64,000 bases of DNA. Source: Typha latifolia (Eukaryota; Streptophyta; Magnoliopsida; Poales; Typhaceae). The stretch lies in contig CM034112.1 of NCBI GenBank assembly GCA_019914945.1, positions 5,417,001 to 5,481,000 on the forward strand. The letters are read 5' to 3'. The notes beneath the pieces are model-generated. The model made no database searches. It was not told the DNA's origin and worked only from the letters and a program-made list of their open reading frames with translations. Shown piece by piece: positions 23,052 to 34,880 of this stretch (its first letter is position 1; each line of letters opens with the position of its first letter). A program made the translations under genes and the position numbers.

Positions 23052-23813
23052 CAAAGTTCCAAGTATCGGAATCGGGATCAGAATCGATCATCTGAAAAAA
23101 ACGATACGTATTGGCCGTATCGGCGGTATCGGCAGTATCGGCCGTCCGTATTGGCCTATATTTTAAAATACATAATTTTTTTTAATTTTTTAGAAAAATA
23201 ATAATAAGATATAAATATAAATTATTCATATATAAAGTTTAAAAACTAAAAAATAAATACTATTTTCTCAATTTTTATTTCTCCCCTTTTCTACCGCTCA
23301 CACTCTCCCTCTCCCACACAAATTAAAAAAAAATTTTACATTCTCTCAACTAATTCTCTTTTTTATCAAACTCCCTCTCTCACTCCCTCTCTCTTATCAA
23401 ACTCTCTTCCTAATTAACTCTCTCTCCTACTAACTCTCTTTTGAAAATTATCCTTCTCCCTCACCGACGGCCACCTCTTTTCCTCTTTAAAATAGTTTTT
23501 TAATTTTTATTTTCTCTCCATGTCTCTCTCTCTCCTCTCTTTTCTTCCCTCTCCCTCGTTGCAACCCACAAACTCTATTTCTTTTTCCCTCTCTCTCCCT
23601 CTCTCTTGCTCCATCTCTCTCTTTCTCTCTTTCCCTCTCTCTCTTCCTCCCTCTCTTTCCCTCTCTTGCTCCCTTTCTTTCTCTCTCTCTTTTTCCTTTC
23701 TTTCTCTCTTACCCATGCTCGTCTTGGGCGGGATCGGCCGTATCGGCCGATCCCAACCCGAAATGAATCGAGTATCGGTCGATCCCGACCCGAAACCAAA
23801 CAAGAGAACTTTG
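23052..23813. mobile_element. Decayed hAT-like element
   Basis: The left end reads CAAAGTTCC and AAGTATCGGAATCGGGATC; the right end, reverse-complemented, reads CAAAGTTCTC. Both sides carry GTATCGGCCGATC-type repeats like those inside the hAT element at 50096-53848. Its position inside a LINE supports an insertion. No 8-bp target duplication remains (flanks GTACCC T and ATGAGAAT), and the CT-rich centre (23520-23700) yields only spurious frames. Confidence 0.5.
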
Positions 23814-23847
23814 ATGAGAATTTAATTTCAATGCAGAAATGCCTTTA

Positions 23848-24246
23848 AAGTAGTATAATAGAAACTTCAAGATAGTATTCGCTTTCTCCTAGTCCTTTAG
23901 GAAGACCAATCTATCATCTACATTTTGCACATTAATAACACATTCGCTAATCAAATCAGTATTAATTTGCCCTTAAATCACCCCCTCTTGCTTAGCTTTT
24001 TTTTTAAATTATGTTTAAACCATAAGCAATAAGTTGAGAGAGGAAAAGAACCAAAGGATCCCGCTGCCTTAGGCCCTTTTTGCATCTGATATTGCTATTC
24101 AGCTGACCATTTTAGCTAAATATAATAGATCAACAGAGCTCATACTCCACCCAATCTACTTATCATGGAACCCCCTAAACCTCAACGCATCTTGCAAATA
24201 GTCCCACCAAACATTGTGATAAAATTTTTTGAAGTCCAACTTTCGC
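23848..24246 (-). pseudogene. LINE reverse transcriptase fragment
   Basis: The minus strand reads LDFKKFYHNVWWDYLQDALR, FRGFHDK, IGWSMSS and later INVQNVDDRLVFLKD and ANTILKFLLYYF. These match the palm region of L1-type reverse transcriptase (usual: DFEKAYDRVxWDFL, and YADD). The YADD box is altered to NVDD. Stops and a deletion make it inactive. Confidence 0.65.
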
Positions 24247-24700
24247 ATAAATTATTATTTATCAGAATTATTTATAAAATATTAAACAGTTCAATATTTA
24301 CATCTTATGTACTTAATGCTTAATAGATAGATAGAGTGCTCAACATACTAGGTAGAAAAGATTGAGTATTATTTTCTATTAATAAAGTATTGAATTGTTT
24401 ATTAGTTTATGAATAGTAATATCACTAAATAATTTATTAATTTATCTTCTATATAAACTATTAAATAATATAATAATTTTACTATTAACTTATGACATGA
24501 TAGTTAAGTTAGCCAAAATAAGCCGTTTGATAATAAATTTAATAGGTAGACTAAAACTATGAAAAAATTATGAGGAGACCCATTTGGTCAAAAACTTAGA
24601 GATTTATCTCAAATTAGAGGAATTAGTCCTTTCTATTTCGCTTTACCCAAATAATCAGATGTTACATGGCGCAAAACTACACGCCACTCGTGTATATGCA
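24247..24700. other. AT-rich DNA, nothing recognised
   Basis: No coding or repeat structure stands out; the last part probably includes the 3' untranslated region of the minus-strand SAUR. Confidence 0.4.
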
Positions 24701-24759
24701 AATAATTTGCAAGAATTTACGAGGGCTCTTTTTATCTTTACAGTTTGGCAGTTTAGCTC

Positions 24760-25056
24760 TCATCGGAGCGTAGACGTAAGGGAGAGGAAGGTGATCTCCT
24801 CGCAGGGGATTGTGAGACCTATGTCATAGCCGAAGTCAAACTCTTCCTCAGCACAGTGGAGGAGGGACTGGAACTCCGGGTGGTTGAGGTAAGAGATTGG
24901 CACTATGAATCTACTCCGATTCTCCCCGACATAAACAACGAAGTGGCCTTTAGGGACATCCATATCATCCTGCCTCCTCCCAAGGCTTCGGCAACGCTTC
25001 AGGATCTTCTTCAAGCCTGCTACTTGTGAGATCTTGCTTTCTCTCACCATGGCCAT
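24760..25056 (-). CDS. SAUR family auxin-responsive protein, intact (98 aa)
   Basis: An intronless 98-residue frame with the full SAUR domain. The N-terminal basic segment includes [15 protein letters not shown]. The conserved core runs [20 protein letters not shown] at residues 37-56, then [20 protein letters not shown] and LTIPCEE. Length and lack of introns fit the family. SAURs are small proteins that in known cases inhibit PP2C.D phosphatases and so keep plasma-membrane H+-ATPases active, promoting cell expansion; that role is inferred here. MAMVRES at 25056 is the natural start; the alternative Met three codons in is possible. It lies 1.5 kb from, and divergent to, the plus-strand SAUR pair. 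Confidence 0.93.
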   Translation of the reverse strand: MAMVRESKISQVAGLKKILKRCRSLGRRQDDMDVPKGHFVVYVGENRSRFIVPISYLNHPEFQSLLHCAEEEFDFGYDIGLTIPCEEITFLSLTSTLR

Positions 25057-25163
25057 TCTTTCCTATCTCCGTTTTCCTAAGAAGCTAAGAAATAGAAGCA
25101 AGTAACTAGAGAGAGAAAGAAAGAACTAGGAAGGTTGTGGAGAATAGGAAAAGCAATGGGATG

Positions 25164-25171
25164 TATTTATA
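25164..25171 (-). promoter_or_regulatory. TATA box of the minus-strand SAUR
   Basis: TATAAATA on the minus strand, about 110 bp upstream of the start codon, a typical distance for a gene with a short 5' leader. Confidence 0.55.
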
Positions 25172-25174
25172 CGC

Positions 25175-26300
25175 ATGACTGCAATTAGGACAGTGAATGA
25201 GAGAAATAGAAACGAAGGCATATGGCCATGCTGGTGGGGCAGAAGGTGGAAGAGCGTAGAAGACAATTTGGGAGTTGGGTAGGGACTTTGTGCCGAAATG
25301 CATGGCTTCGATGGCTCTTTGCTTTGGGCCAGACAGGACCATGTTTCTTTCATATCCTGATTTAAACTTCCAATGTTCTTAGTTAATCTTTGGATATGAA
25401 ATGCTAGAATCGTCATTCATGAGGGCTAGCATTTGCTGCTTTTCTAAAGAAGCAATATTTTGTAAATGTGACAAAGAAGGCTGGACCATAAACTTTATGT
25501 CCATAGGGCATGAGGTAATGCAAGAAACTATATATGCACCAGTAAGCAACTTTGATAGTTTGGGCCCCCTAATGCCAATTGCTCAGTACTATTAGGACCT
25601 CTTACCACATGCAAGACTTTATTATATTGCAAGGACCTCTGTGGCTTTTCTTGCTGCGAGAGAATCCTATCATAAGCTACCAAATACAAGGGGCTAGCTG
25701 CATAGAATAGGCCTCTTCCTTTCCTTCCCTCACAACGTTCAGCCGCTTGCTTGCTTGGTTATTCTCTATCTACTATACTATACAGTGGAATAAGTTCTTT
25801 CAACTTCGCAATATTGACTTTGTCTATATAAAATTTATTTTAGAATATATAAAAAATTCTTCATATCAATCTTAAGGTAAAAGCATCTGGCTTCCGAGGC
25901 ATTTCATTTCAGTACCATTCTAATATTCCTGGATAGAATGTAAAATATTTGAATCAAAGGTTCAAACTCTTCGCAAGACAAAGAAAGCTCCAATCTATCT
26001 GAAATGAGACAATATGTAACAGTTTGTGAGGTAACATGTCTCATCTAAAACTAAATGACAGTCATTTTCTAATAAATGTTCAGAAGCCCACCAGTAGCGT
26101 AGTACTTAGAAGGACAAGAGAAGCTAGGGCTATAGGAGTCCTTGCATGTGGGTCAGAGGTCCCAAACCAAGCAAGTTCATCAAATTAATTATTAGGTGGC
26201 GAGTCCTTTCTCCAGGCAAGAGCATGTGAAGTCGCACAACTAGGGCGTATCCTTTGATAAACTGAGATCTTTAGAGGTTAAAGACAAAGGTAACAAAGCC
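25175..26300. other. SAUR intergenic and promoter DNA
   Basis: No gene. It contains the AATTGCTCAGTACTATTAGG and GGACCTCTTACC blocks (25575-25610), also found at 12470-12525, and at 26090-26230 the block GTACTTAGAAGGACAAG to GTCCTTTCTCCAGG, which recurs at 28365-28580 upstream of the intact plus-strand SAUR. Confidence 0.5.
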
Positions 26301-26935
26301 ATAAGAAGATGAGCCCACCGTGTTCATGTCCCCACCCAACTCCCAACCTGTACTCCTTTACATCCTTCTTCCATCTTGTGTACCACCCATATGCCTTGTT
26401 CTTTTCCTCTCCTTTTCTTCACTCTTTCCATCAATATATATATACACCCACGACAATCTTTCCCATCTCTCCAACTCCCTTCTACGTCATTAACTGTAAG
26501 AAAAAATACATATATACCGGGTTAAAAAGCAAGCCGCTCGAAGAGATTAATGGATATTTTGAAACAGAGCAAATCTTCCGGTCTGCTGGCTTTAAGCTTG
26601 CATGTTCTGAAGCGTTGCTCGAGCCTCCGGAGGAAGCGGCAAGGGTTAGAGGGTTACGAAGGTGGTCGACGTTCAGATGTGCCTAAAGGTCACTTTGCAA
26701 TCTATGTTTGGAGGAACTGGAGCAGATTCGTGGTTCCAATCTCCTACCTAGCCCATCTGAGTTCCAGTCGTTGCTGCACTCATCTGCTGAGGAATGCTTC
26801 GGCTTCGACCACGACATGGCTCTCACCACTCCCTCTGAAGAAGTGGCATTTCGCCCTCCCCGCTCCATTGAGAGTAAAGCTACGTAACATCTGATGTGAC
26901 TTCTCGTTGATCATATTTGTATATAAGAGTGGCGT
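26088..26935 (+). repeat. Tandem duplication copy 1 (SAUR pseudogene with promoter)
   Basis: The upstream block, the CCTGTACTCCTTTACxTCC and CCACCCATATGCCTTGTT promoter blocks, the ATATATATAT box and the coding region all correspond in order to 28355-29400, indicating duplication of a whole gene unit, with some length change upstream. Confidence 0.75.
26550..26871 (+). pseudogene. SAUR gene with a frameshift
   Basis: The frame opens MDILKQSKSSGLL and reads through [29 protein letters not shown] and [10 protein letters not shown], as in SAURs. At about 26756 one C is missing relative to the copy at 29009 (GCCCATCTGAG versus GCTCATCCTGAG). The PEFQ-to-end half is therefore read in the wrong frame, although the DNA for it is intact to the TGA at 26869-26871. 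Two core residues are also changed (G to W and R to W in YVGRNRSRF). The loss of the C-terminal half of the domain makes function unlikely. A sequencing error is possible but the extra tryptophan changes support decay. Confidence 0.88.
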
Positions 26936-27178
26936 ATGGTTTTTCGCCCTCTAAAAGATGAGTATTCAGAAGAATATAGAATGGGCCGATTCCCTTGTAC
27001 TATGTTAACAAGCAACGCCTTGTTGTCGATCGGATACAATGTAACATCTTTAGATTAAAATGATTAGCAGCTACATTTTACGAAGATAGAGTTTATAAAT
27101 CTTTCAAATACAAATCTTTTCTTGTACTTAGTCATGATTGTGAGTTAGTCATGATTGTCAGTTAAAAAAGTTTGGCAC

Positions 27179-27217
<39 letters not shown>

Positions 27218-28354
27218 CTCCCAAATACTCCTTCATTTATTTGTTTATTTTTTCTATTAAAACTCTTACGAGAAGATTTAATATACAGATGGCCATTTCA
27301 AATTTTACTTTGCCTCAAGGAAACGTAAACACTTGCAATAACTCATAGGTTTAAGTGTAATTAACTATTTATATATATATTTCAATTCTATCTAAAACAA
27401 GATAACATCATACTCCACAAGTACACTTTTCATTTATTGGAACTACTAGTATATATGATCAGTCCCATTTATATTAACCTATGTTCTGTATGTTGTTAGA
27501 TTGTTCAATATTTGCTATTAGTCCAGCGATCACTTTCTTGCTTTGGATTCAAACCCATTCTGATGTGCACAATTGAAACTTTTAACCAAGCTAGTGCACA
27601 ATAGAAATCTCTAATTCAATATATCAAGCTAGTTGCATATTTAAAATATTTTAAAACGCATAGTCAATTACATGAAAACCTTACACAAATTAATCAAAAA
27701 CTCAAACTGCTAAAGCTTATAGCATAAAAGATGCACTAAATTAGGAGCAGCTTTGATTGCCATTAAATGTTAAAATTTTGGTACCATTCTCATCCTGGAT
27801 AGAATGTAAATTGATTAGAGTAAACTGATTACAGTTTCATCATACTAAAATGTGTTCTTGTCAATCTCTACGAATTAAAAATTTGTTGCTAAGTAATGAA
27901 CATAGAATTCTCAAATCTAGTTCATATTCGGTTCAAAATTATAATTAAAATTAAGTCACTCATCTAATAAATGAGTCAAACACCAGTCAAATTTTAAACT
28001 ATCCTCTATATATATGTATATATATTCTTTATATTTAAATCTAATGGTTAAAATTTGATTAATTTGTTAGTTACAAGGATTCTAGCCACAATTTGAGCTA
28101 GATGAAACAAGCTTGTTTGATTCTAAAAAAGCTAGCAAATCTAAGCTATTAATGAGGTAGTTGCTTGCACTAGTTGAATCGAATTCTTTTCAAGATGGGC
28201 AAGAACTATTGAATTCCAGCTTGATTTTCATGTTCAATAAATATCTGAGCCGAACACGAGCAAGATAATCGTCACATTCCAATGCAACATCTTTTCATTA
28301 ATTAGTACAACTAATTAGTTAGGTTAACAGCGTTGTCATTTTCCGAACAAATGT
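26936..28354. other. SAUR intergenic DNA
   Basis: AT-rich, no gene seen. An (AT)n run lies at 27182-27213. The segment 27770-27825 (GTACCATTCT, TCCTGGATAGAATGTAAA) resembles 25910-25950, so the tandem duplication may begin this far upstream. Confidence 0.5.
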
Positions 28355-28930
28355 CGAAGCCAGTGGCCCAGTACTTAGCAGGACAAGGGGACAAATGGCT
28401 ACTGAAGTCCTTGTAGTGAGATAAGATAATATGGGGTCGCATTTGCAAGTGGGTCAGATGTCCAATAAACCAAGCAATTGGATTAGCTACCTAGGGTCCC
28501 AAACAATGCACATTGCTTGCCGGACAGCAGTATGGCTTCACGTCACCTGTTGGACATGAAATTATTAGGTGGCTAGTCACTATAGGAACGTATATTTGTA
28601 GTTATAAAACGGTTAAAATAACGACTAGGGAGATTTATAAAACGATATCTTTGTTAAACTGAGAGCATTGTATATGTATCTTCGGATGCATGTCACTAAG
28701 AAGTTACCATCGAATTTAACTCCTGATAAGATCATTTGCAATCAATAGGAGAAAGAGGGCCTTTCCTGTTCCATGACAAAGGTAGCAAAGCCAAGGTGTC
28801 AGGTGAGCCAGGCCACCATGTTCATGTCCCCAACCTGTACTCCTTTACGTCCTCTTTCCATCTTGCGTGCCACCCATATGCCTTGTTTCTTTCCCTTCTC
28901 CTTCTCCTTCTCCTTTACCATTTCTACCCA

Positions 28931-28940
28931 TATATATATA
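28931..28940 (+). promoter_or_regulatory. TATA box of the intact plus-strand SAUR
   Basis: TATATATATA about 70 bp upstream of the ATG; the duplicate copy has an equivalent run at about 26434-26444. Confidence 0.5.
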
Positions 28941-29008
28941 TCCACCACAGCCGCTTCCATCTCCCCAATTCCCTTCTACATAATTAGCTTTAAGTTTAAG
29001 ATCTAATA

Positions 29009-29332
29009 ATGGCTGTGTTGAAACCGAACAAGCTCTTCCAATCTGCTGGGTTGAAGCATGTCCTGAAGCGTTGCTCGAGCCTCGGGAGGAAGCAGCAAGG
29101 CTTGGAGGATTACGAAGGTGGTCGACGTTCAGATGTGCCAAAAGGTCACTTCGCCGTCTATGTTGGGAGGAACAGGAGCAGATTCGTGGTTCCGATCTCC
29201 TACCTCGCTCATCCTGAGTTCCAGTTGTTGCTGCACTCCGCCGAGGAAGAGTTCGGCTTCGACTACGACATGGGTCTCACCATCCCCTGCGAGGAAGTGG
29301 CGTTTCGCTCTCTCATCTCTTCCCTCCATTGA
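29009..29332 (+). CDS. SAUR family auxin-responsive protein, intact (107 aa)
   Basis: An intronless 107-residue frame. The N-terminal region holds [18 protein letters not shown]. The SAUR core runs [20 protein letters not shown], then [20 protein letters not shown] and [14 protein letters not shown]. All core positions expected in the family are kept. The coding sequence is GC-rich for the window, with many C- or G-ending codons, unlike the surrounding relics. It is the undamaged partner of the frameshifted copy 2.5 kb upstream and shares its promoter blocks. A role in auxin-induced expansion through PP2C.D inhibition is inferred from the family. Confidence 0.94.
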   Translation: MAVLKPNKLFQSAGLKHVLKRCSSLGRKQQGLEDYEGGRRSDVPKGHFAVYVGRNRSRFVVPISYLAHPEFQLLLHSAEEEFGFDYDMGLTIPCEEVAFRSLISSLH

Positions 29333-29389
29333 GAGAATCATATACAACTGCGTATATAGCAACCCCTGAGAATTATTAAGGATCATATT

Positions 29390-30670
29390 TGTATATACTG
29401 AGTAGATACAAGTAACGCCTTGTTACTAGATAAATTGTGACTTTCTTCAGAATTAGTTTATTGGTTTGGCCTGATTTATAAATTTTCTATCAAAGCTAAC
29501 GGTGCAATTGGTATAATTAAATTTTTTTCTGTAGTATAAGAAATTAAATTACTAAACGATCCAATTATTCCTACCATCCTTAAATCAAACTATATATCTG
29601 TAGTATAAATTAAATATTTTCACATCTTATTAAAGGCAGATTAGTAGCTGTAAGTTGCTCTGAACATCAACTATTTAAACGCTTAAGCTTAATGTGGATG
29701 AAAATAGTTTTTACAAAGGGCCAAACCGCACCATGCTAATAAATTGTAATTTATCTTATTCATTTTCTTTTGATTCTCAGTAAAAAAAAAAAAAAAAACT
29801 TTGACACATACTCCTCGGGTACAATTCTTTATTACTACAACTAATTAGTTATGCATATATGACCAATCTCATCTACATGAACATTTGATCTATATGTATG
29901 ATTACTTTATATTGTTGAATAATTAGTGTACTAGTATGTCAGAGAAACATGATGGCATTGCCGGAAAAAAAAATTTACGATCACCATAAAAAATGTAGAA
30001 GAGAGAAAAGAAGAAAGCTAAATAGAACTAATAATTTATTTCTGTCCAAATAGTGGGATCTACATCATTCACCACCTCTCTCCTAAAAGAGGACAATGCT
30101 GAAGCAAATAAAACTCCTAAAGATATTGGGAATGCAAACTAGCTAGATAGAAGAGAAATAAATATTGGAAAACTAAAATAACTAGGAAAACCACACGGCA
30201 TAGAAAATATATTAAAATTTCAAGAGAGATGGAATCCCCAGTAAGATTAGGTTTAGGGATATAAAAGCAGAAAATGTAAGTCAAAGTCAAAAGTTAAAAT
30301 TAAAATCAATTTAATTTGCAAAAGCTGAATATTACCACTAAAAGAATTTCCAAGTTCATTTTTCAATCTAAACTTTTCTTTTTTGTTCTTCATGTGCCAT
30401 CTGGATGAACCTTTAGGTTTCATCCAAATGTTACTAAAAATTTTTAAGTGCTTCATTCCAGTCGTTCGGACACCCTTGATCACATCTAAACAATGACCTG
30501 AAATTTGTTTGTTGAATATATGAATTATGTTTGTTTTGTCTTGATTTCTTTGCATAACTTGATCTTCTATAAAATGTGTAACTTGACCGCACACTTAAAT
30601 TTATTTTGTCCAACTTTAATACAAGTGATTTCGATTATGAATTTGTTATTATAAAAATTACACTTACATG
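29390..30670. other. AT-rich intergenic DNA
   Basis: No gene recognised. A poly(A) run of 16-17 lies at about 29782-29798. A 113-codon minus-strand frame at 30253-30594 has no motif I know and is not called. Confidence 0.4.
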
Positions 30671-30674
30671 TGTA

Positions 30675-30780
30675 GGAAACCGTTGAAATTAAGAATCCTA
30701 TGAGAATTGGAAACCTTTGAGGTTAAGAATTCTTTAAGAATTTGAAATTTCTGAGATTAGAAACTCTATGAGAATTAGGA
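30675..30780 (+). repeat. Three imperfect tandem repeats of about 33-36 bp
   Basis: Units follow the pattern GAAACCxTTGAxxTTAAGAAT, then TATGAGAATT, three times in a row. Confidence 0.6.
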
Positions 30781-31440
30781 AATTATATCAGTCCCCTTAT
30801 TTGAGATAAGTCATCGAGTCAAATAATGGACTTGCCTCAGAAAGATTATACTCGAATAATTCTTGCATATTGAATGTCTTTGAAATTTGATAAATGTTTG
30901 AAAGATTGATAAATAATATTAATCATGAACAGAATACCAAGGATTTAATATCTTTGGGAATCAACTTGCTGTAACTTCTTATTGGAACAAATTCTTTTCT
31001 AAGCATTCTTTAAAACTATCAATCTCCAATGTTTATCCACAACTTTTTTATAGTAAGCATTAGATGCCTCTAGATTTTATTTTACATGTGCATGAATAGC
31101 AGTCATATAATCTATCATGTTCTCTGAAACTTTATTTTTTGGGTGAGTTATAAGAAAAGTAGGATTTTCGCTTCTGTAGATCATGCTCATTTTGCTTTTC
31201 TCTTAGACTATAAGCATTTTCTACTATTTTTTTTTCCAACTTTACTCTCAGCCTATTTTATAAGTTATTTATTAGCTACATTAAAAACATCTTACACTTG
31301 ATTGGACATGATAATTTTCTATAATAATACAAAATTATTTTTTTCTCATTTCTCTAACCAAAAGGAATAACCAATTGGACATGCAAGTACTCTATATTAA
31401 TTAAAAATAATTTTTTTCTTTCTCTAACCAATAACTAGTA
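30781..31440. other. AT-rich intergenic DNA
   Basis: I see no gene or defined repeat. Confidence 0.4.
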
Positions 31441-31860
31441 CACAATTATTGAACATAATTTGCAGTTACTAGTTAATATATGTAACTTCCGCTGTTATTC
31501 TTTTGTGAGTTTCATAATTTTATTACGTAATTTGTAGCTCTGAAACACTTGTTTTTTTTTTATTTTATAGTTTTATTATATAATTCATTTTTTTTAAATA
31601 CTTATACTCTTGTGAATTTCATTGTTTCATGATGTAATTTGTAATTATTGAGCACATGTATTTCTATTTCGTAGTTTTATTATGTAATACATAGTTATTG
31701 AACACTTGTATTTTTATGAGTTCATAGTTTTATTACATAATTCGCAGTTATTGAACACTTATATTTTTTGTTTCACAGTTTTATTACATAATTGTCAAAT
31801 ATTGAGCACTTGTTTTTTTTACAAGTTTTGTAGTTTTATTAAGAAATTCTCAAACTCTTT
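31440..31860 (+). repeat. AT-rich minisatellite-like tandem array
   Basis: About six diverged units of roughly 53-60 bp share AGTTTTATTAxxTAATT, then TTATTGAxCACTTGTATTTT. The clearest units start near 31570, 31673, 31727, 31780 and 31832. Confidence 0.7.
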
Positions 31861-32090
31861 TTCTTGAGGTTCTTCATGTTGATGTGCCCAAACTCTTATT
31901 TTCTTGAGGTTGCTAGTAGCATTTCTCAACTTAGGCTATGCTCCAGTCTATCCAAATTGTCAGCCAAGGTCGCCACCATGTAATTCCTATACAAGATGTT
32001 CTTTTCCTTTCTTTTTTTTCTAAAGATGCTCTCATAATGAATGATGTCAGGGGATGCACAATTTTTTTACTTTTGAGGAGAAAAAGACCA

Positions 32091-34875
32091 TTTTTTTCCA
32101 AGAAGAATTTGTAAACAAGTTTCATTAAGGAAGCACGGATACAATCAGATCGTTTGGTGGATCGATCCACTCCTACAAGATTTGTTGAGAATGGCTAAAT
32201 CGGCTAAATTGTGAGCAGTGCTATATTTTTTTTGCTCATGTAAAGAACCCAAAGGGAAACCTAAATATCTACCTTTTGCACTTTTGGATGACTGCTTTTA
32301 TGTGCTGGTCAATGTAAGAGTTGATGCTAGCTATGGCATTTACAAAAATTAAGCAGTCACTAATTATAGCTATGTTAAGACCCACTTCTAGATAGTTCCT
32401 TAAGATTTAGCAACGCCAAAGCATCCCCAGTTAGGGCATTCTCATAATGCTCCAAGTATATTGATTTGTACTTCGTTGACCCCATTAATCTCATTAATCG
32501 TGTATATGTCTATTCCACCATAAGAGCACCCTTCCAAGAAGCATCCACCCAACCTAGTAGTGATCTGGACTCACTGCCAATTGGTCATCCATAGGGAGAT
32601 TCGAGGAGAAGTTGTTAATTTATATCTGAGAGCTTTCTCCTTGTCTAGCTTTTCCAGCTTGAAGACTAGTGCATTCCTTGTCTTCCAGATGAACCACATC
32701 ATGACAAAGGCATAAGTAATTTGGTCTTTAGACGTGATAGAGTTGTAGTGAAGGATCCATTTATCAAGGCTTCCCTAGACATTGTTATGTTTAAGTCCTA
32801 GACCTACAAACCAAACAGCACAAGCAAAGGAGCATGACACAAGCAGGTGCTCTACTATTTCACCGTTATCATTACAAAAAGAGTAATATGTATCAATTTG
32901 AAAGTTCATTAGATCTGCAACAAACCTGATATTCTCAAGAGGGAATCCAGGGGTCTTCTCTAATTGAAGTAAGCACACCATTATCAATCTCAATTTTAAC
33001 TGCGCTCTTCTGGGAGCATTCCTAATGGATAAAATATATTACCATGTCTATGAGGCTATTTTAGTCTTATTTGCTTGCCATAAGGTACCATGGGAAAGTA
33101 CTTTAGCTCACAAGATGTTCTACACATTGAGGAGCCACCTAACAAGCTTGAAAAGAAGGGTTTGGTTAACAAGAAGAGAGCTCCTAATTCCCAGCCCCCA
33201 TGGGCCATTGGACAAAATAACGATCTTCATTTCCTTAAGTAAAGCTTCCTCTTACCACTTGTGAATCCCCACTAAAAATCTCTTATGAGGGCATCTAGAG
33301 TACTGAGGGTGTTAGAGGCCAAAATGCAAGTAGACATAAAATAAACTAGGATGCTGCTCAAAATTGATTTGATTAGAGTGGTCCGTCTTGCGTGAGAGAG
33401 GTGCTTGGCTTTCCAACATACAAGTTTGATATAAATTTATCCACTACGAACTCATATGCTTTGGTCTTTGATCTTGGGAGAATGAGAGGATTACAGAGAT
33501 ATATTTGTGGCCTTCCAAAAGCTTGATCTTTAGAACGGATATAATCTAGCTTTCAAGATTGGAATCAACTCGGTTATTGAAAAATCTATAGAATTTGTCA
33601 TAGTTGATATCCTGATTAAATAGTGAACAATAGAGATCAATGGATAATTTGAGGTTGGTAGTTTCTCGGGGTGTAGCTTTATCAAACAAAAGCAAATTAT
33701 CAACAAACATGAGGTAGCTAATGGGTGAGATTTCCCTAGCCAACTTGATGCTCGAGATCCTTTTAAGCACTAATTCTTTATCTATGAGAAGGGAGAGAAT
33801 ATTAGCACCAATTATAAAGAGGTAGGGGGAGAGGGGACAACCTTGTGTAAGACATCTTGAAGAGTTAAAGAATCCATCCACTAGATCATTAATTTCAATA
33901 GTAAAGTTGGTAGTAGACATGCAATTAACGATTAACTTAATGAAATGGTTTGGGAACCCATACAATTTGATACAATCACCAATAAATGTGCACACTCTTT
34001 ATGGTTGAAAGCCTTTAATAAATCACCTTTGAGGATATAAGCACTAGTATTGCGTTTTGTGGACTCGAGGTAGTTAATGGCTTTCTAACAATCATTTGAG
34101 GATTTGGCACCCTGGGGTACAATGCATTTTGGCTCTATGTTATCATAGTTTGTAGGTAGAGTCTGATCCTTGTTGCTATAAGTTTTGTTAAGATCGTGTA
34201 GATTATGTTACAAAGGCTTATAGACCTAAAGTCCACCACCTTCAAAGGGTGCTCTTTCTTTGGAATAAATGCTATTCCTTAATTATCCTGCAGTCATTCT
34301 CTTGCGTACTCTTTAGAGGTCCTGAATAAATTTAGCATTAAGGACATCAGACTCTGGGCGAGAATTTTTAGTGTTTTCTCAATGTCTTCATTGGATGAAG
34401 AGGAGTTTGCTATATCCCACTCTTAATCTATTTAGGTGATGATCAAAGATAGAATAAGGGTTAGTTGTCTTGAACAAACTTTTAAGATGGCTTACGAGAG
34501 CATCTCAAATTCTTTTATTGTTTTGCTTCTAGTCATTTTAATCCACTTGGAAATAATTGATTTGCTTCCTTCTTTTCTAGTAGTAGCCATAGAGTGAAAG
34601 AATTGGTTGTTTTAGTTGGCCCAAGTCAGCAAGTGAACTCTTGATCTTTGGTGCTAGTACTGCTCTTCCATAAGGATGAGATCATCGTGCTCATTCCTTA
34701 GAGCTTATTCCCTGATGTGGTCTTCATTTATTACCTAAGTGCTAGATTTGATCTTTGAAATTTGGTCTTCAATCTTGCCTATGCAGGCTCCAAGGTTGCC
34801 TGCATTCTTCTTGGACCCATGCTTGACTTGAGAAGAGAAACACTAGTTTTCCATTTTAAATTGTCTTTTCATGTG
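32091..34875 (-). pseudogene. Old LINE, piece 1: 3' end through reverse transcriptase
   Basis: The minus strand carries ORF2 of an L1-type LINE. It ends with a short poly(A) (seen as seven T at 32091-32097) after an RNase H-like tail (AHNLADLAILNKS). The zf-RVT region is at 32775-32993. The reverse transcriptase at 33546-33995 reads LYGFPNHFIKL, then CLTQGCPLSPYLFIIGANIL and LMFVDNLLLF; the catalytic FADD box has become FVDN. Upstream DNA to 34875 covers the linker after the endonuclease (GACIGKIEDQISKIKSS). The frame is broken throughout. The LINE continues at 38051-38157, 41455-41917 and 48036-48115 after removal of three insertions. Confidence 0.85.
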
Positions 34876-34880
34876 ATAGG

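Noticed and set aside
23507..23825. Overlapping frames rich in E/R on minus and S/L on plus
   Set aside because: Low-complexity CT-rich centre of the decayed hAT-like element.
30253..30594. 113-codon minus-strand frame
   Set aside because: No motif, AT-rich codons, no supporting context.
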